Assembly: GCA_030673525.1 (NCBI GenBank)
Contig: DAOVIY010000005.1
Location: 1-14,508, forward strand
Length of the DNA: 14,508 nt
Direction of reading: 5' to 3'
Source of the DNA: a bacterium
Lineage (GTDB): Bacteria > Patescibacteriota > Minisyncoccia > UBA6257
Shown here: positions 1-8,094 of the stretch, piece by piece
How the letters are laid out: each line of letters begins with the position of its first letter
Position numbering within the stretch: position 1 is the first letter of the stretch
Made by a program: the position numbers and the translations under genes
Notes under the pieces: model-generated
Database searches by the model: none
Seen by the model: the letters and a program-made list of their open reading frames with translations, nothing else
What the model was told of the DNA's origin: nothing

Positions 1-199
1 AGATCATCTGAACTGGATGCATTTTAATGGTAATCCCGTGCTCTTTTTCTAAATTCATCCTGTCCAAATACTGCGGCGTTAATTTATTCTGAGAAACAGT
101 ATTTGTTAATTCTAAAAACCTATCAGCTAAAGTGGATTTACCGTGATCTATGTGAGCGATGATAACAAAATTTCTAATGTTTTTAGCTTTTTGCTCCAT
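1..199 (-). CDS. lepA: Elongation factor 4 (LepA), N-terminal part only
   Basis: The first 66 codons of a translational GTPase are visible; the gene continues past the left edge of the window. The N-terminus starts MEQKAKNIRNFVIIAHIDHGKS and holds the G1/P-loop AHIDHGKST near residues 15-23, followed by LADRFLELT and a switch I region ending in EKEHGITIK. The sequence AHIDHGKSTLADR is typical of LepA (EF4), the ribosome-associated GTPase that promotes back-translocation. EF-G normally shows AHIDAGKTT instead, and TypA is a more distant alternative. The ATG at 197-199 lies inside the end of murJ, overlapping it by 17 bases, so the two are probably translated from one mRNA. No clear ribosome binding site is seen. 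Confidence 0.9.
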   Translation of the reverse strand, partial: MEQKAKNIRNFVIIAHIDHGKSTLADRFLELTNTVSQNKLTPQYLDRMNLEKEHGITIKMHPVQMI

Positions 200-1778
200 G
201 TATTTTTTGAATAACGATTCTTTTTAATTCATTTATTTCTTTAATCTTAAACCAATTACAAAGAACTACAAATACAACAAAAGAAATAATAAAAGAAATA
301 CCAGCATCTATTACTAAATTAACTACCTTATCTATGGGAAAAATTCCTTTTAATAAAGTAAAAGATAAATAAGCAACTAATCCACTTAATAAAGAAACGC
401 ATGTGATTTTTCCTAAAGAATAATAAAATTTTCTCAATAAAGAGGATGAAAATTCTGGCTTTAATAAAAGGAAAAGAATAAGAAAATAAAAAAGATAAGT
501 GATAGCCACTGCACTTGCTAATCCAGTAACACCCAAAAGTATGCCTAATTTATAGCATAAAAGAAATCCCAAAGAATAAGAAACTACACTAGCAATAAAA
601 GGCCTTAAAGCATCTCCTTTTGCAAAAAATACCCTTAAAAGAAAAGCATTAACTCCTTGAAAAATCATTCCAAAAGAAAGAATTGAGAAAATCTGTATTG
701 TTTTTACTGTAGAAGTCCAATCAAATTTTCCATAACCATATAAAAATCGAATAATTGGTTCGCGAAAAATAAAAAACCAAACAGCTATTGGAATGAGAAA
801 GAAAAATATTTGTAAAAGAGTATCAAAAGAAATTTTAATAAAATCATCCCGTTTTTTCTCGGCATTTAATTTTGATAAACTGGGAAAGGCGGCGATAGCA
901 AAAGATAAAGCAAAAACTGTCTGAGGTAAATTCTGGACTTCGTTAGCAAAATTAAATATAGCAATACTTCCTTCTTTTAACATACTGGCTATAGCAGTAA
1001 TACCTAGAAGAAAAACCTGATAAGCAATAATCCCCAAAGAACGGGGTATCATCATTAAAAGTACTTTTTTAAAACCTTCTTTTAACTCTCTAAATATTGA
1101 GAACTTAAAAGTGAATTTATAGCCTGTTCCAAAAAGAGCTGGAATTTGGACTAAAATATGAAGTATAGCTCCTAAAACTACGCCCCAGGCTAATCCTTTT
1201 AAACCCATTGATGGAACAAAAAAAAGGATTCCTATTATTATCCCTAAATTATAAACTAAAGGCGCCAAGGCACTGGCTAAAAATAATTTAAATATTTTTA
1301 AAATACTCGCAGTAACAGAAGAAATTCCCATTAAGATAGGCTGAATCATCATAATTCTCGTTAAAACAACTGCCATTTCCAATTGTTCAGGGCCAAAACC
1401 TACTAAAAGACGAGATAAGAGAGGCCGTGTAAATATGGCCACTAATAGAGCCAAAGTTCCAACAAAAGAACCAATAATTAAAATAATGGCATTAGAAAAT
1501 TGCCATGCTTCTTTTTTGTTTTTTGCCCAATACTCACTGAAAATAGGAATAAAAGCGGCAGAAATAGCACCCATAATAAAAATATTATAAATCATATCAG
1601 GCAAACGAAAAGAAGCATAGTAAATATCTAAATTTGCAGAAGCACCAAAGCGGCTAGCTAAAAGCGCGTTTCTTAAAAAACCTAAAAAACTGCCAAACAA
1701 CATTATGCCACCTATCAACATTGCAGCGCCAAAAATCGTTTCAGATTTATGATTAAATATTTTTTTGAAATTAACCAT
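183..1778 (-). CDS. murJ: Lipid II flippase MurJ (MviN family)
   Basis: A 531-residue polytopic membrane protein of the MOP exporter superfamily. MurJ moves the peptidoglycan precursor lipid II from the inner to the outer face of the cytoplasmic membrane. The N-terminus carries the family signature: GSFLGFLRNALLASRFGAS near residues 28-46, DIYYASFRLPD near 51-61 and GAISAAFIPIFSEYW near 70-84. The charged residues lining the central cavity in the family (Arg in LLASRFG, Asp in LDIYYA, Arg in FRLPD) are present. Many hydrophobic helices follow, about 14 in total as expected. It starts 11 bases after the DUF4012 stop and overlaps lepA by 17 bases, so it is the middle gene of a DUF4012-murJ-lepA unit. 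There is no Shine-Dalgarno sequence before the ATG. Confidence 0.93.
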   Translation of the reverse strand: MVNFKKIFNHKSETIFGAAMLIGGIMLFGSFLGFLRNALLASRFGASANLDIYYASFRLPDMIYNIFIMGAISAAFIPIFSEYWAKNKKEAWQFSNAIILIIGSFVGTLALLVAIFTRPLLSRLLVGFGPEQLEMAVVLTRIMMIQPILMGISSVTASILKIFKLFLASALAPLVYNLGIIIGILFFVPSMGLKGLAWGVVLGAILHILVQIPALFGTGYKFTFKFSIFRELKEGFKKVLLMMIPRSLGIIAYQVFLLGITAIASMLKEGSIAIFNFANEVQNLPQTVFALSFAIAAFPSLSKLNAEKKRDDFIKISFDTLLQIFFFLIPIAVWFFIFREPIIRFLYGYGKFDWTSTVKTIQIFSILSFGMIFQGVNAFLLRVFFAKGDALRPFIASVVSYSLGFLLCYKLGILLGVTGLASAVAITYLFYFLILFLLLKPEFSSSLLRKFYYSLGKITCVSLLSGLVAYLSFTLLKGIFPIDKVVNLVIDAGISFIISFVVFVVLCNWFKIKEINELKRIVIQKIHGAKS

Positions 1779-1789
1779 CGTAAATTTGA

Positions 1790-3481
1790 TTAATATTCTC
1801 TTTTAAAATTAAGGACCATATCACTTTCTAATGGAATTAATTCATTAAAAGGAAAAAGGCTAGGAATTATTTTCACATTATCAGAAGTAATAAATTGATA
1901 GGAAAATTTTACGTCTTGTCCGCTTTGTTTTTGAACTTTTATTTCCCACGATGAAAAATCAGTCCAATCAAAAGGTAATCTATAAACCAGCTTAAAAGGT
2001 TTTATTGATAATTTTACCCAAGTACCAACTACTGTTTTTCCTCCTTCATCATAAATTTCAATTCCAAGACTATCATTTTCTATTTTTCCTTTTTCTATTA
2101 AAGATAAATCATTATCTTTCTTATAACCTAATTTTTTATAATACGAAGAAATATCTTTATTATTTTTCAGATAACCATTTTCTGCTTTTTCAATTATTAT
2201 TCCTTTAGGAAGATAAATCTTTAGATAAGTCTCCTGAGTTCTATTAATAGAATAATGAGAAGGAACATCAACTATTAAAGTATTTATTATTCGCCCATTA
2301 GAAACAAACTCGGTTTTTAATTCTATTGTTTTGCTTCTTATATCCTCAGAAAAATCCTGATTGAAAAGATTAAAAATAACTCCCAGATAATCATTTTTGC
2401 TTTCCTCTATTCTCCCTGTCCAATTTAAAGAATCAAAAAAATATTCTAATTTGTCGTTGATAACATAAAGTTGAATCTCCTTTTTTGTAAAACCATTTGT
2501 TAAAACATCTGGAATCTGAGAAAAAACTTGAGGGGAAGCCTTTCTTAATTCTGTTTGTAAGGCTTGAAAAAATACTGAAAAAAACTCTGGTTGTTCACGC
2601 ATAGGAGCAGATCTAGCCGTTTCCTGAATCTGGCTTTTAAAAAAAGAAGAAAAATTACTTTGATCAATAATTGGATCATAATTATTAACTCTTATTGGCC
2701 CAATAACTTCCAAAAGATTATTCAAGACAGAAGAATTAACAACTATTACTCCATCCAATAAGGGCTTATTTCCTGTATTTGAATAAAAATTTAATATTTT
2801 TTGTCCGCTGGAAGGGTAATCAAAAAACCAATTGCTGTCATGAAAAAACCATTTATCACTAATAAATTGTAAGGGGCCAGGCGGAATAATCTTTTCTAAA
2901 AAAATCTCCTCCAAAGCAAAAATATTATTTCCTGAAAATTCTATTTTTCCTTCATCAAAAGATAAAATCGCATAAGCACCTATGAAACCACCCGTAGATC
3001 TTGGTATTGTTGTTTCCTGAAATAAAACAAGATAATTCTTTGGCTCATCATCCCCAAAAAATAAAAGCCAATTTTCTAAATAATGTTTTTGGTTTTTAAT
3101 ATAGTCTATATTATATCTATTCAAATAATCTAAATCCTTATTAATATCTTGCAAACAAGATAACGAATCCTTGTCTTGTTGAAACATTGAAGCAAGCAAA
3201 AAACCACTGTTTATTTCTTTTAAATTATTATCAATCCTTTTTAAGGATCGCCTCAGTTCAATCCCTTGTCCGATTATAGGTAAAAAAGAAAAATCTTCTT
3301 TGAATGATATATTGTTGTTAATTAAATTAATAGCTTCCTCAAAATTATTTTCTCTTAAAAGATTGATAATTTCCTTGTTAATATCGTTATCTTTTATTAT
3401 TTTTTGTCCAACAAAAAAAATTAAACCTATAAGTAATAAGCTCAATATAAAGAGAAATAGAACTTTTCTATTTTTTATCAT
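1790..3481 (-). CDS. DUF4012 domain-containing protein, membrane anchored
   Basis: A 563-residue protein with one N-terminal membrane segment (about residues 7-26, LFLFILSLLLIGLIFFVG) after a short basic start, then a large, probably extracytoplasmic region. The segment NYLVLFQETTIPRSTGGFIGAYA, near residues 150-172, matches the hallmark of DUF4012 (usually lvlfQNnaElRptGGFigsy). The helical stretch before it and the YLKIYLPKG region near 420 also fit. DUF4012 proteins occur widely in Actinobacteria and Patescibacteria next to envelope or polysaccharide genes; their biochemical role is not established. Here it precedes murJ, which supports a cell-envelope setting without proving one. A short AGGAAC lies a few bases before the ATG. 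The start faces rnpB across a 66-base divergent region. Confidence 0.85.
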   Translation of the reverse strand: MIKNRKVLFLFILSLLLIGLIFFVGQKIIKDNDINKEIINLLRENNFEEAINLINNNISFKEDFSFLPIIGQGIELRRSLKRIDNNLKEINSGFLLASMFQQDKDSLSCLQDINKDLDYLNRYNIDYIKNQKHYLENWLLFFGDDEPKNYLVLFQETTIPRSTGGFIGAYAILSFDEGKIEFSGNNIFALEEIFLEKIIPPGPLQFISDKWFFHDSNWFFDYPSSGQKILNFYSNTGNKPLLDGVIVVNSSVLNNLLEVIGPIRVNNYDPIIDQSNFSSFFKSQIQETARSAPMREQPEFFSVFFQALQTELRKASPQVFSQIPDVLTNGFTKKEIQLYVINDKLEYFFDSLNWTGRIEESKNDYLGVIFNLFNQDFSEDIRSKTIELKTEFVSNGRIINTLIVDVPSHYSINRTQETYLKIYLPKGIIIEKAENGYLKNNKDISSYYKKLGYKKDNDLSLIEKGKIENDSLGIEIYDEGGKTVVGTWVKLSIKPFKLVYRLPFDWTDFSSWEIKVQKQSGQDVKFSYQFITSDNVKIIPSLFPFNELIPLESDMVLNFKREY

Positions 3482-3496
3482 TGTTCCTGTTTTTTC

Positions 3497-3525
3497 ATCT
3501 TACTATAAATCCTTGAATTAATCAA
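3497..3525 (-). promoter_or_regulatory. Possible promoter of the DUF4012-murJ-lepA unit
   Basis: On the minus strand TTGATT (3520-3525) and TAAGAT (3497-3502) are separated by 17 bases, 16 bases upstream of the DUF4012 start. It overlaps the rnpB promoter on the other strand, so the two units would diverge from one short region. The -10 match is moderate and another reading (TATAGT just upstream) is possible. Confidence 0.35.
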
Positions 3526-3541
3526 AAAAAAAGAGTATAAT
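3513..3541 (+). promoter_or_regulatory. rnpB promoter
   Basis: TTGAAT (3513-3518), a 17-base spacer with a run of nine A, and a perfect TATAAT (3536-3541). Seven bases after the -10 box falls on position 3548, exactly where the P1 helix of RNase P RNA begins, so promoter and RNA 5' end agree independently. Confidence 0.8.
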
Positions 3542-3547
3542 AATGCT

Positions 3548-3947
3548 TGATTGAACTGGGTAGTCACCAAGCATTCCACACTTGAAGTGCTTGGAGGAAA
3601 GTCCGAACACCACCAATTTTACCTACGGCAAGATTGGTAAAAGGTAATAGTTAACAGCTATCGTTCTAGTTTTTGTCTCTTAGTGGCAATACTAAGAATG
3701 ATTTTACGACTAGAATAGAGGTGCGAACAGAGACGTTCTGAACTGAAAAGTTCAGGACACCCTAATTATTTCTTTAATAATTAGGGTGAGTCCTAAAAGT
3801 AATTTTAGGAATGAAACGGCTAAATCCTTGCTGGGTGCAAGGCTCGTGTTCTGACATTTGTCAGAAAGTGGCCGCTTGACCTTAATGGTAACATTGAGGC
3901 TAGATAAATGACTATCATATACAGAATTCGGCTTATAGGTTCAATCA
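3548..3947 (+). ncRNA. rnpB: RNase P RNA, bacterial type
   Basis: This is the catalytic RNA that removes 5' leaders from pre-tRNAs. The 5' conserved block GGAGGAAAGTCCGAACAC (3593-3610) and the 3' block ACAGAATTCGGCTTATAGG (3921-3939) are the two halves of the universal core around helix P4. The usual CCGGG/CCCGG pair is here CCGAA/TTCGG, a covarying change that keeps the helix. Between them lie AGGTGCGAACAGAGA (near 3719), GAAACGGCTAAATCC, and TAGATAAATGACT just before the 3' block, all recognisable core segments. The ends are set by helix P1: TGATTGAAC (3548-3556) pairs with GTTCAATCA (3939-3947). At about 400 nt the length is normal. It is the only plus-strand gene in the window, with its own promoter and a terminator just downstream. 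Confidence 0.95.
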
Positions 3948-3953
3948 ATAGAT

Positions 3954-3984
3954 AAAAAACGTCCCGCTAAACGGGACGTTTTTT
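3954..3984. terminator. Bidirectional rho-independent terminator between rnpB and rnhA
   Basis: AAAAAAC GTCCCG, a loop CTAAA, then CGGGAC GTTTTTT. The GC-rich stem is flanked by an A run on one side and an eight-T run (3979-3986) on the other, so it ends transcription from rnpB on the plus strand and from the rnhA operon on the minus strand. The rnhA stop codon lies in the T run. Confidence 0.92.
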
Positions 3985-4434
3985 TTACAAATTTAATGTG
4001 TTTTGGCTATGTGTATCAATGGCCTGATTAACTAAATAATCAGCCTTTTTGTTTTCTTCTCTTGGTATATAATTGAATATTAAATAGGGAAAATTAAATC
4101 TTAAATTCCATATTTCCACAAAAAGCAGTTGAAGTTCTTTTTCCAAAATCTTATATTCTCCATTTAGTTGATTAACTACTAATTGGGAATCAATATTAAT
4201 AATTACTTCAGTATTTTTAAGTTTTGATTTTCCTAATAAATGCTTAACCTTTTTTAAAGCAAAAATCACTGCCTTATATTCAGCTATATTATTAGTCACT
4301 TCACCTATGTATTCAGCATATTCCTTGTCACCGATAACAACTCCAATACCTGCTGGTCCAGGATTATTTCTTGCTCCTCCATCAGTATAAACTTCTAATT
4401 TGTTTTTTTTCTTATCGTCTACTTTTTCTTTCAT
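3985..4434 (-). CDS. rnhA: Ribonuclease HI family protein
   Basis: A 149-residue RNase H fold enzyme expected to cut the RNA strand of RNA-DNA hybrids. The four acidic catalytic residues are all visible: D18 in YTDGGARNNPGPAG, E52 in NNIAEYKA, D82 in INIDSQLVVNQL and D132 in KKADYLVNQAID. GGARNNPGPAGIGVVI at the first strand and IPREENKKAD near the end are typical of the RnhA-like branch found in Patescibacteria and Archaea. There is no hybrid-binding domain in front, only a short lysine-rich start. It is the last gene of the operon, nine bases after the DHH phosphoesterase, and ends inside the terminator shared with rnpB. No Shine-Dalgarno sequence is seen. Confidence 0.9.
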   Translation of the reverse strand: MKEKVDDKKKNKLEVYTDGGARNNPGPAGIGVVIGDKEYAEYIGEVTNNIAEYKAVIFALKKVKHLLGKSKLKNTEVIINIDSQLVVNQLNGEYKILEKELQLLFVEIWNLRFNFPYLIFNYIPREENKKADYLVNQAIDTHSQNTLNL

Positions 4435-4443
4435 AAAAATTAA

Positions 4444-5277
4444 TTACCCTTCCCACGGAAAAGGATCTTTTGATTTAATGGCAAAACCTGCTGCACGCTT
4501 ATGTCCACCCCCGCCATATTTTTCCGCTATTTTTGAAACGTCCACTTTCCCATTAGAACGCAAGGATATTCTTTTGAAATCTCCAGCTTCAAACCATATT
4601 ATTGCCATTGGAGGTAGTTGTTTTATTAAAACGTCCCCTATCTGAGAAATTAAAACTGAGGAATTAACGACTAAGGTTTTTATTTCCCCCATTTTAATCT
4701 TTTTTGCCTTTTGCACAATCTCTTTTATCATTTCATCTTCGTGTTTAACAATTTCTTTTCCAATTAATATATATTTTTCCCTCTTTTTATTATCCTCAAT
4801 GTCACAAGCAAATCTATTCCATTTATTAGGCTCAAAGTCTGATAAACTTATCGAAGCTACAATTTCACGGCTAAATCGTTTCTTAAATTTCCATAAATCC
4901 ATCTCCTCCATGTAAAGCAATATTTTCGGAATTTTCTTTTCTGGAAAAAAATATTTCCAAGTTAAAATTGCGGCTGAATGCTTCATATTGAGCCTAATAA
5001 TAAACGAACCAGGAGACGCTAAATCTAAGCTCTTTTTAGCGCTTAAATGATGATCTATAATAACAATTTCACAATCATCTTTTTTCAGCCTTTCTAAAAT
5101 CTTTCTATCAGGACATACATCTAAAAAATAAATCTTTTTCCCTTTAATATTATAATCAAAAGGGGTTTGGTAATTAAATGGAATATATTCAGCTTTATTT
5201 TTAAATTTTTTCCAAGCTACCCAAGCAGAAGCAAAACCATCCTGACAATTTTTATGATAAAAAATAATAATATCCAT
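4444..5277 (-). CDS. DHH/DHHA1 family phosphoesterase
   Basis: A 277-residue protein of the DHH superfamily, which includes NrnA oligoribonucleases, cyclic dinucleotide phosphodiesterases and RecJ. Metal-binding motifs are in order: H8 and D13 in YHKNCQDGFASAW, D53 in FLDVCPD, and the defining D75-H76-H77 in VIIDHHLSA. The C-terminal DHHA1 substrate-binding motif GGGGHKRAAGF is at about 255-265. The N-terminal form FYHKNCQDGFASAW and the size, too short for RecJ, suggest a small exonuclease or phosphohydrolase on short RNA or DNA; the exact substrate cannot be told from sequence. It sits between pgk and the RNase HI gene, which fits nucleic-acid turnover. A 61-base gap separates it from pgk and I see no convincing promoter there. 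Confidence 0.85.
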   Translation of the reverse strand: MDIIIFYHKNCQDGFASAWVAWKKFKNKAEYIPFNYQTPFDYNIKGKKIYFLDVCPDRKILERLKKDDCEIVIIDHHLSAKKSLDLASPGSFIIRLNMKHSAAILTWKYFFPEKKIPKILLYMEEMDLWKFKKRFSREIVASISLSDFEPNKWNRFACDIEDNKKREKYILIGKEIVKHEDEMIKEIVQKAKKIKMGEIKTLVVNSSVLISQIGDVLIKQLPPMAIIWFEAGDFKRISLRSNGKVDVSKIAEKYGGGGHKRAAGFAIKSKDPFPWEG

Positions 5278-5338
5278 AATTTCAATTAATAATCAATATA
5301 AGACAAATAACAAACAATTTCTCCTATCTTGATTTTTC

Positions 5339-6511
5339 TTATTTATTTAGAGCCAATAATCCTGGTAATTCTTCGCCAGCAAGATATTTAAGCATTGCCC
5401 CGCCGCCTGTAGAAAGGAATACAGAATTTGGAATTTGGAATTTGGAATTAAGGATTCTGAGACTAGCGATGGTTTCTCCTCCACCAATAACTGAAAAAGC
5501 TGATTTATTTTTAATAATTGCATTAATGATTTTATTGGTTCCATCACCAAATCTTTCATCTTCAAATTTCCCCATTGGACCATTGAAAAATACAGTTTTT
5601 GCTTTAAAAATAACTTTAGAAAAAGTATCACAAGCTATTAACCCTATATCAAGAATTTTATCATTTTTAGCTATTTTCCCCAATTCCCTTGTTTGTTTCT
5701 GATTATTTTTATCTAAAACTATAAAATCTCCTGGCAGAAGTAATTCTGCTTTTCCAGTGCGCATTTTTTCTGCCAGAATAAATGCTTCTTCATCATAAAA
5801 CGACTTGCCAATAGAAAAATCATTTGCCTTTAAAAACGTATTGGCCATAATTCCGCCTAATAAAATGAAATCAGCTTTATCCTTAAATTTCTCTATCACA
5901 GATATCTTGTTTTTTATTTTAGCCCCACCCAAAATTACAACTAAAGGATGTTGTGGTTTTTGAATAACTTTATTTAAATTAGTTAACTCTTCTTCAAGCA
6001 AAATTCCCGCATAAGAAGGCAAAAACTCTGTTATTGCGCATAAAGAAGATGTCTTACGATGGCAAACTGAAAAAGCCTCATTAATAAAAATATCAGCCAT
6101 TTTTGCCAATTCTTTAGCAAAATTTTTATCATTCTGATTCTCCTCCTTATAAAAACGAATATTCTCTAAAAGAATCACGGAACCATCTGGTAGATTTTCA
6201 ATTTCTTCTTTTACGCCTTTTCCGATTAATGTTGCTGTAAAATATATAGTTTCCCCAATTAATCTTTCTAAATAACTTGCAATTGGCGCTAAACTAAATG
6301 CTGGTTTATTTTTATCTTTAACATCTGGCTGGCCTAAATGAGAAATTAAGATAATCTTTTTCGCCTTCTTCTCTCTTAAAAATTGAATTGTCGGTAAAAT
6401 GCGCTGAATACGAAAATCGTCTAGAATCTTTCCATTTTTAACAGGAATATTAAAATCCACTCTCATTAAAACAAGTTGACCCAAAATATTTACAGATCTA
6501 ATGGACTTCAT
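5339..6511 (-). CDS. pgk: Phosphoglycerate kinase
   Basis: A glycolytic enzyme that transfers phosphate from 1,3-bisphosphoglycerate to ADP. Family motifs in order: RVDFNIPV (17-24), LISHLGQP, the GGAKIKNKISVI segment, FNGPMGKFEDERFGDGT (usually WNGPMGVFE), GGGETIASL near 343 (usually GGGDT) and STGGGAMLKYLAGEELPGL near the C-terminus. I chose the ATG at 6511 (390 aa) because MKSIR is the usual PGK start; a TTG at 6523 would add four residues. A short heptamer repeat is built into the loop between GGGET and STGGG (see 5424-5451). The gene follows the SIMPL protein by 17 bases, and tpiA lies one gene further upstream. Confidence 0.95.
   Translation of the reverse strand: MKSIRSVNILGQLVLMRVDFNIPVKNGKILDDFRIQRILPTIQFLREKKAKKIILISHLGQPDVKDKNKPAFSLAPIASYLERLIGETIYFTATLIGKGVKEEIENLPDGSVILLENIRFYKEENQNDKNFAKELAKMADIFINEAFSVCHRKTSSLCAITEFLPSYAGILLEEELTNLNKVIQKPQHPLVVILGGAKIKNKISVIEKFKDKADFILLGGIMANTFLKANDFSIGKSFYDEEAFILAEKMRTGKAELLLPGDFIVLDKNNQKQTRELGKIAKNDKILDIGLIACDTFSKVIFKAKTVFFNGPMGKFEDERFGDGTNKIINAIIKNKSAFSVIGGGETIASLRILNSKFQIPNSVFLSTGGGAMLKYLAGEELPGLLALNK
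5424..5451. repeat. Heptanucleotide tandem repeat inside pgk
   Basis: Plus-strand GAATTTG occurs three times exactly (5424-5444), followed by a degenerate fourth unit GAATTAA. Because 7 is not a multiple of 3, the three units are read in three different frames and encode NSKFQIPNS, which fills the loop just before the STGGG nucleotide-binding motif of phosphoglycerate kinase. The reading frame stays intact. Confidence 0.85.
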
Positions 6512-6528
6512 AAATATCTTCAATACCC

Positions 6529-7311
6529 TTAACGTAATTTATAGGTAACAGTCAATATTACAGTAATTTCCTCTGTGCCAGGTTCAATTGGAGCTGTTAT
6601 TTCGTCAGAAGAAGTAGGTACTGCCTCCATTGTTGCAGTTCTATAAACAGGGTAAATCTCCTGCCCTTCTGAAATATCAATAATTTTTCCTAATTTAATT
6701 GAGCTTTTTTGCGCTAATAATTTAGCTCTTTTTTCCACTTTGTCCAATGCCAGAATACGGGCCTCATTTTTGTAATTTTCAGTATCATCAATAACAAAAC
6801 TCACATTGGAAATCTGATTCACCCCTTTTTCAGATAATCCTCCTACGATTGTATCAATTTTATCAAAATCTCTCATTTTAACTTCTATGCCCTGATTTAA
6901 TTTATAACCGATAATTTTTGGCGGACAAGAAGGATAAGGTTTTTCACCAGGTTTTTTACACCAAGTATAATCATATTCTGGGGTTAAATTATATTGAACT
7001 GTTCTAATATCATCGTCTCCAACTTCCTGATTTTTAACAAAAATAACAGCTTCTTGCATTCTCTCATTATTTTCTTTCTGCACTGTTTCAGCTTTTTCTC
7101 CTTGATTTATTACGTAAAAAGTAATTTTCGCAATATCAGGTTTAGCCAAAACTTTTCCTTCGGCAGTAAAAGAGATTGTATGCTCACCTTGATTGATAAT
7201 ACTTTGAGCCTGATGATAATTATAATAACCCCAACTTAAAACACCTAAACTTAAAATTACCAAAAAGGCTATCGCCGTATTGATTAATTGTTTTTGTTTT
7301 TTTGCATCCAT
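6529..7311 (-). CDS. SIMPL domain (DUF541) protein, membrane anchored
   Basis: A 260-residue protein with one N-terminal membrane segment (about residues 10-30) and an outside domain. The segment ISFTAEGKVLAKPDIAKITFYV (about 45-66) is the classical start of SIMPL/DUF541 domains (GeGev.a.PDiA.i.f.V). KNQEVGDDDIRTVQYNLTPEYDY (about 93-115), GYKLNQGIEVKMRD and the NEARILALDKVEKRAKLLAQ helix also match. SIMPL proteins are periplasmic or surface proteins of poorly defined role; some have been linked to stress or signalling. Cysteines in YTWCKKPGEKPYPSCPP could form a disulfide outside the cell. It lies between tpiA (4-base gap) and pgk, so it is co-transcribed with glycolysis genes. No ribosome binding site is apparent. 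Confidence 0.88.
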   Translation of the reverse strand: MDAKKQKQLINTAIAFLVILSLGVLSWGYYNYHQAQSIINQGEHTISFTAEGKVLAKPDIAKITFYVINQGEKAETVQKENNERMQEAVIFVKNQEVGDDDIRTVQYNLTPEYDYTWCKKPGEKPYPSCPPKIIGYKLNQGIEVKMRDFDKIDTIVGGLSEKGVNQISNVSFVIDDTENYKNEARILALDKVEKRAKLLAQKSSIKLGKIIDISEGQEIYPVYRTATMEAVPTSSDEITAPIEPGTEEITVILTVTYKLR

Positions 7312-7315
7312 AATT

Positions 7316-8092
7316 TTATTTTATTAATTTTTTAAGAAGTTTTGTAAGCTCTATTTTATTTGTACTAACTCGACCAACTAAAACGCCATTAATTTCTTTC
7401 AAGGATAAAAAAGGAATAATATTTTGGGAGTTTACTGAACCACCATAAAGAATGCGCATATTTTTCGCTATCTTTTCTGAAAATCGTCTTGCAAGCCAAA
7501 AACGAATAAGGCTAATGGTTTTTTGAATCTCTTCTGGATCTTCCAATTCTTTTGGTTGATTAGCACTAATGGCCCAAACCGGCTCATAAGTTATGATCAA
7601 ATCTGATGAATTTTCAAGAATAACCCCTCTTAAAGCATAATTTAATTGTTCAAAAAGAATCTTTTTTATCCGGAATGACAAAGAAGAATCCCCTTCTTTC
7701 CTATTTTTTTCTCCAATACAAAGAATCGGAGTTAAATCATTACTTAGACAAGCTTTTATTTTAGAATTAATTATTTCATCAGTTTCATTAAAGTATTTTC
7801 GTCTTTCAGAATGCCCAACAATAACATATTCTACACCCAATGATTTTAACATTTTAGGTGAAATCTCTCCGGTAGCAGAATTACGATTGAACCAAAACAC
7901 ATCCTGAGCCCCCAAAGAACATTCTTTTTCAAAAATATTTGATGCTTCTGCCAAATAAACATAAGGAGGCACTATAATTATTTTATTTGGTTTAACCTTT
8001 TGTGAAAACCTTTTAAAAATATGAAAGACTTCTTTTACTTCTGTAAAAGACGCAGGCGCCATCTTAAAATTAAAAACAATAAGTTTATTCAT
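7316..8092 (-). CDS. tpiA: Triosephosphate isomerase
   Basis: This enzyme interconverts dihydroxyacetone phosphate and glyceraldehyde 3-phosphate. The 258-residue length is normal. Catalytic residues are visible: K10 in FNFKMAP (usually NWKMN), H94 in VIVGHSERRKYFNETD and E170 in TYEPVWAI. The phosphate-binding motif ILYGGSVNSQNI and the final GVLVGRVST are present. Loop 6 after the catalytic Glu reads PVWAISANQ instead of the usual PVWAIGTG, a variation of the flexible lid that leaves the catalytic residues intact. The gene begins two bases after the upstream membrane protein's stop and is followed within four bases by the SIMPL gene, so all are in one operon. There is no Shine-Dalgarno sequence before the ATG. 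Confidence 0.95.
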   Translation of the reverse strand: MNKLIVFNFKMAPASFTEVKEVFHIFKRFSQKVKPNKIIIVPPYVYLAEASNIFEKECSLGAQDVFWFNRNSATGEISPKMLKSLGVEYVIVGHSERRKYFNETDEIINSKIKACLSNDLTPILCIGEKNRKEGDSSLSFRIKKILFEQLNYALRGVILENSSDLIITYEPVWAISANQPKELEDPEEIQKTISLIRFWLARRFSEKIAKNMRILYGGSVNSQNIIPFLSLKEINGVLVGRVSTNKIELTKLLKKLIK

Positions 8093-8094
8093 AA

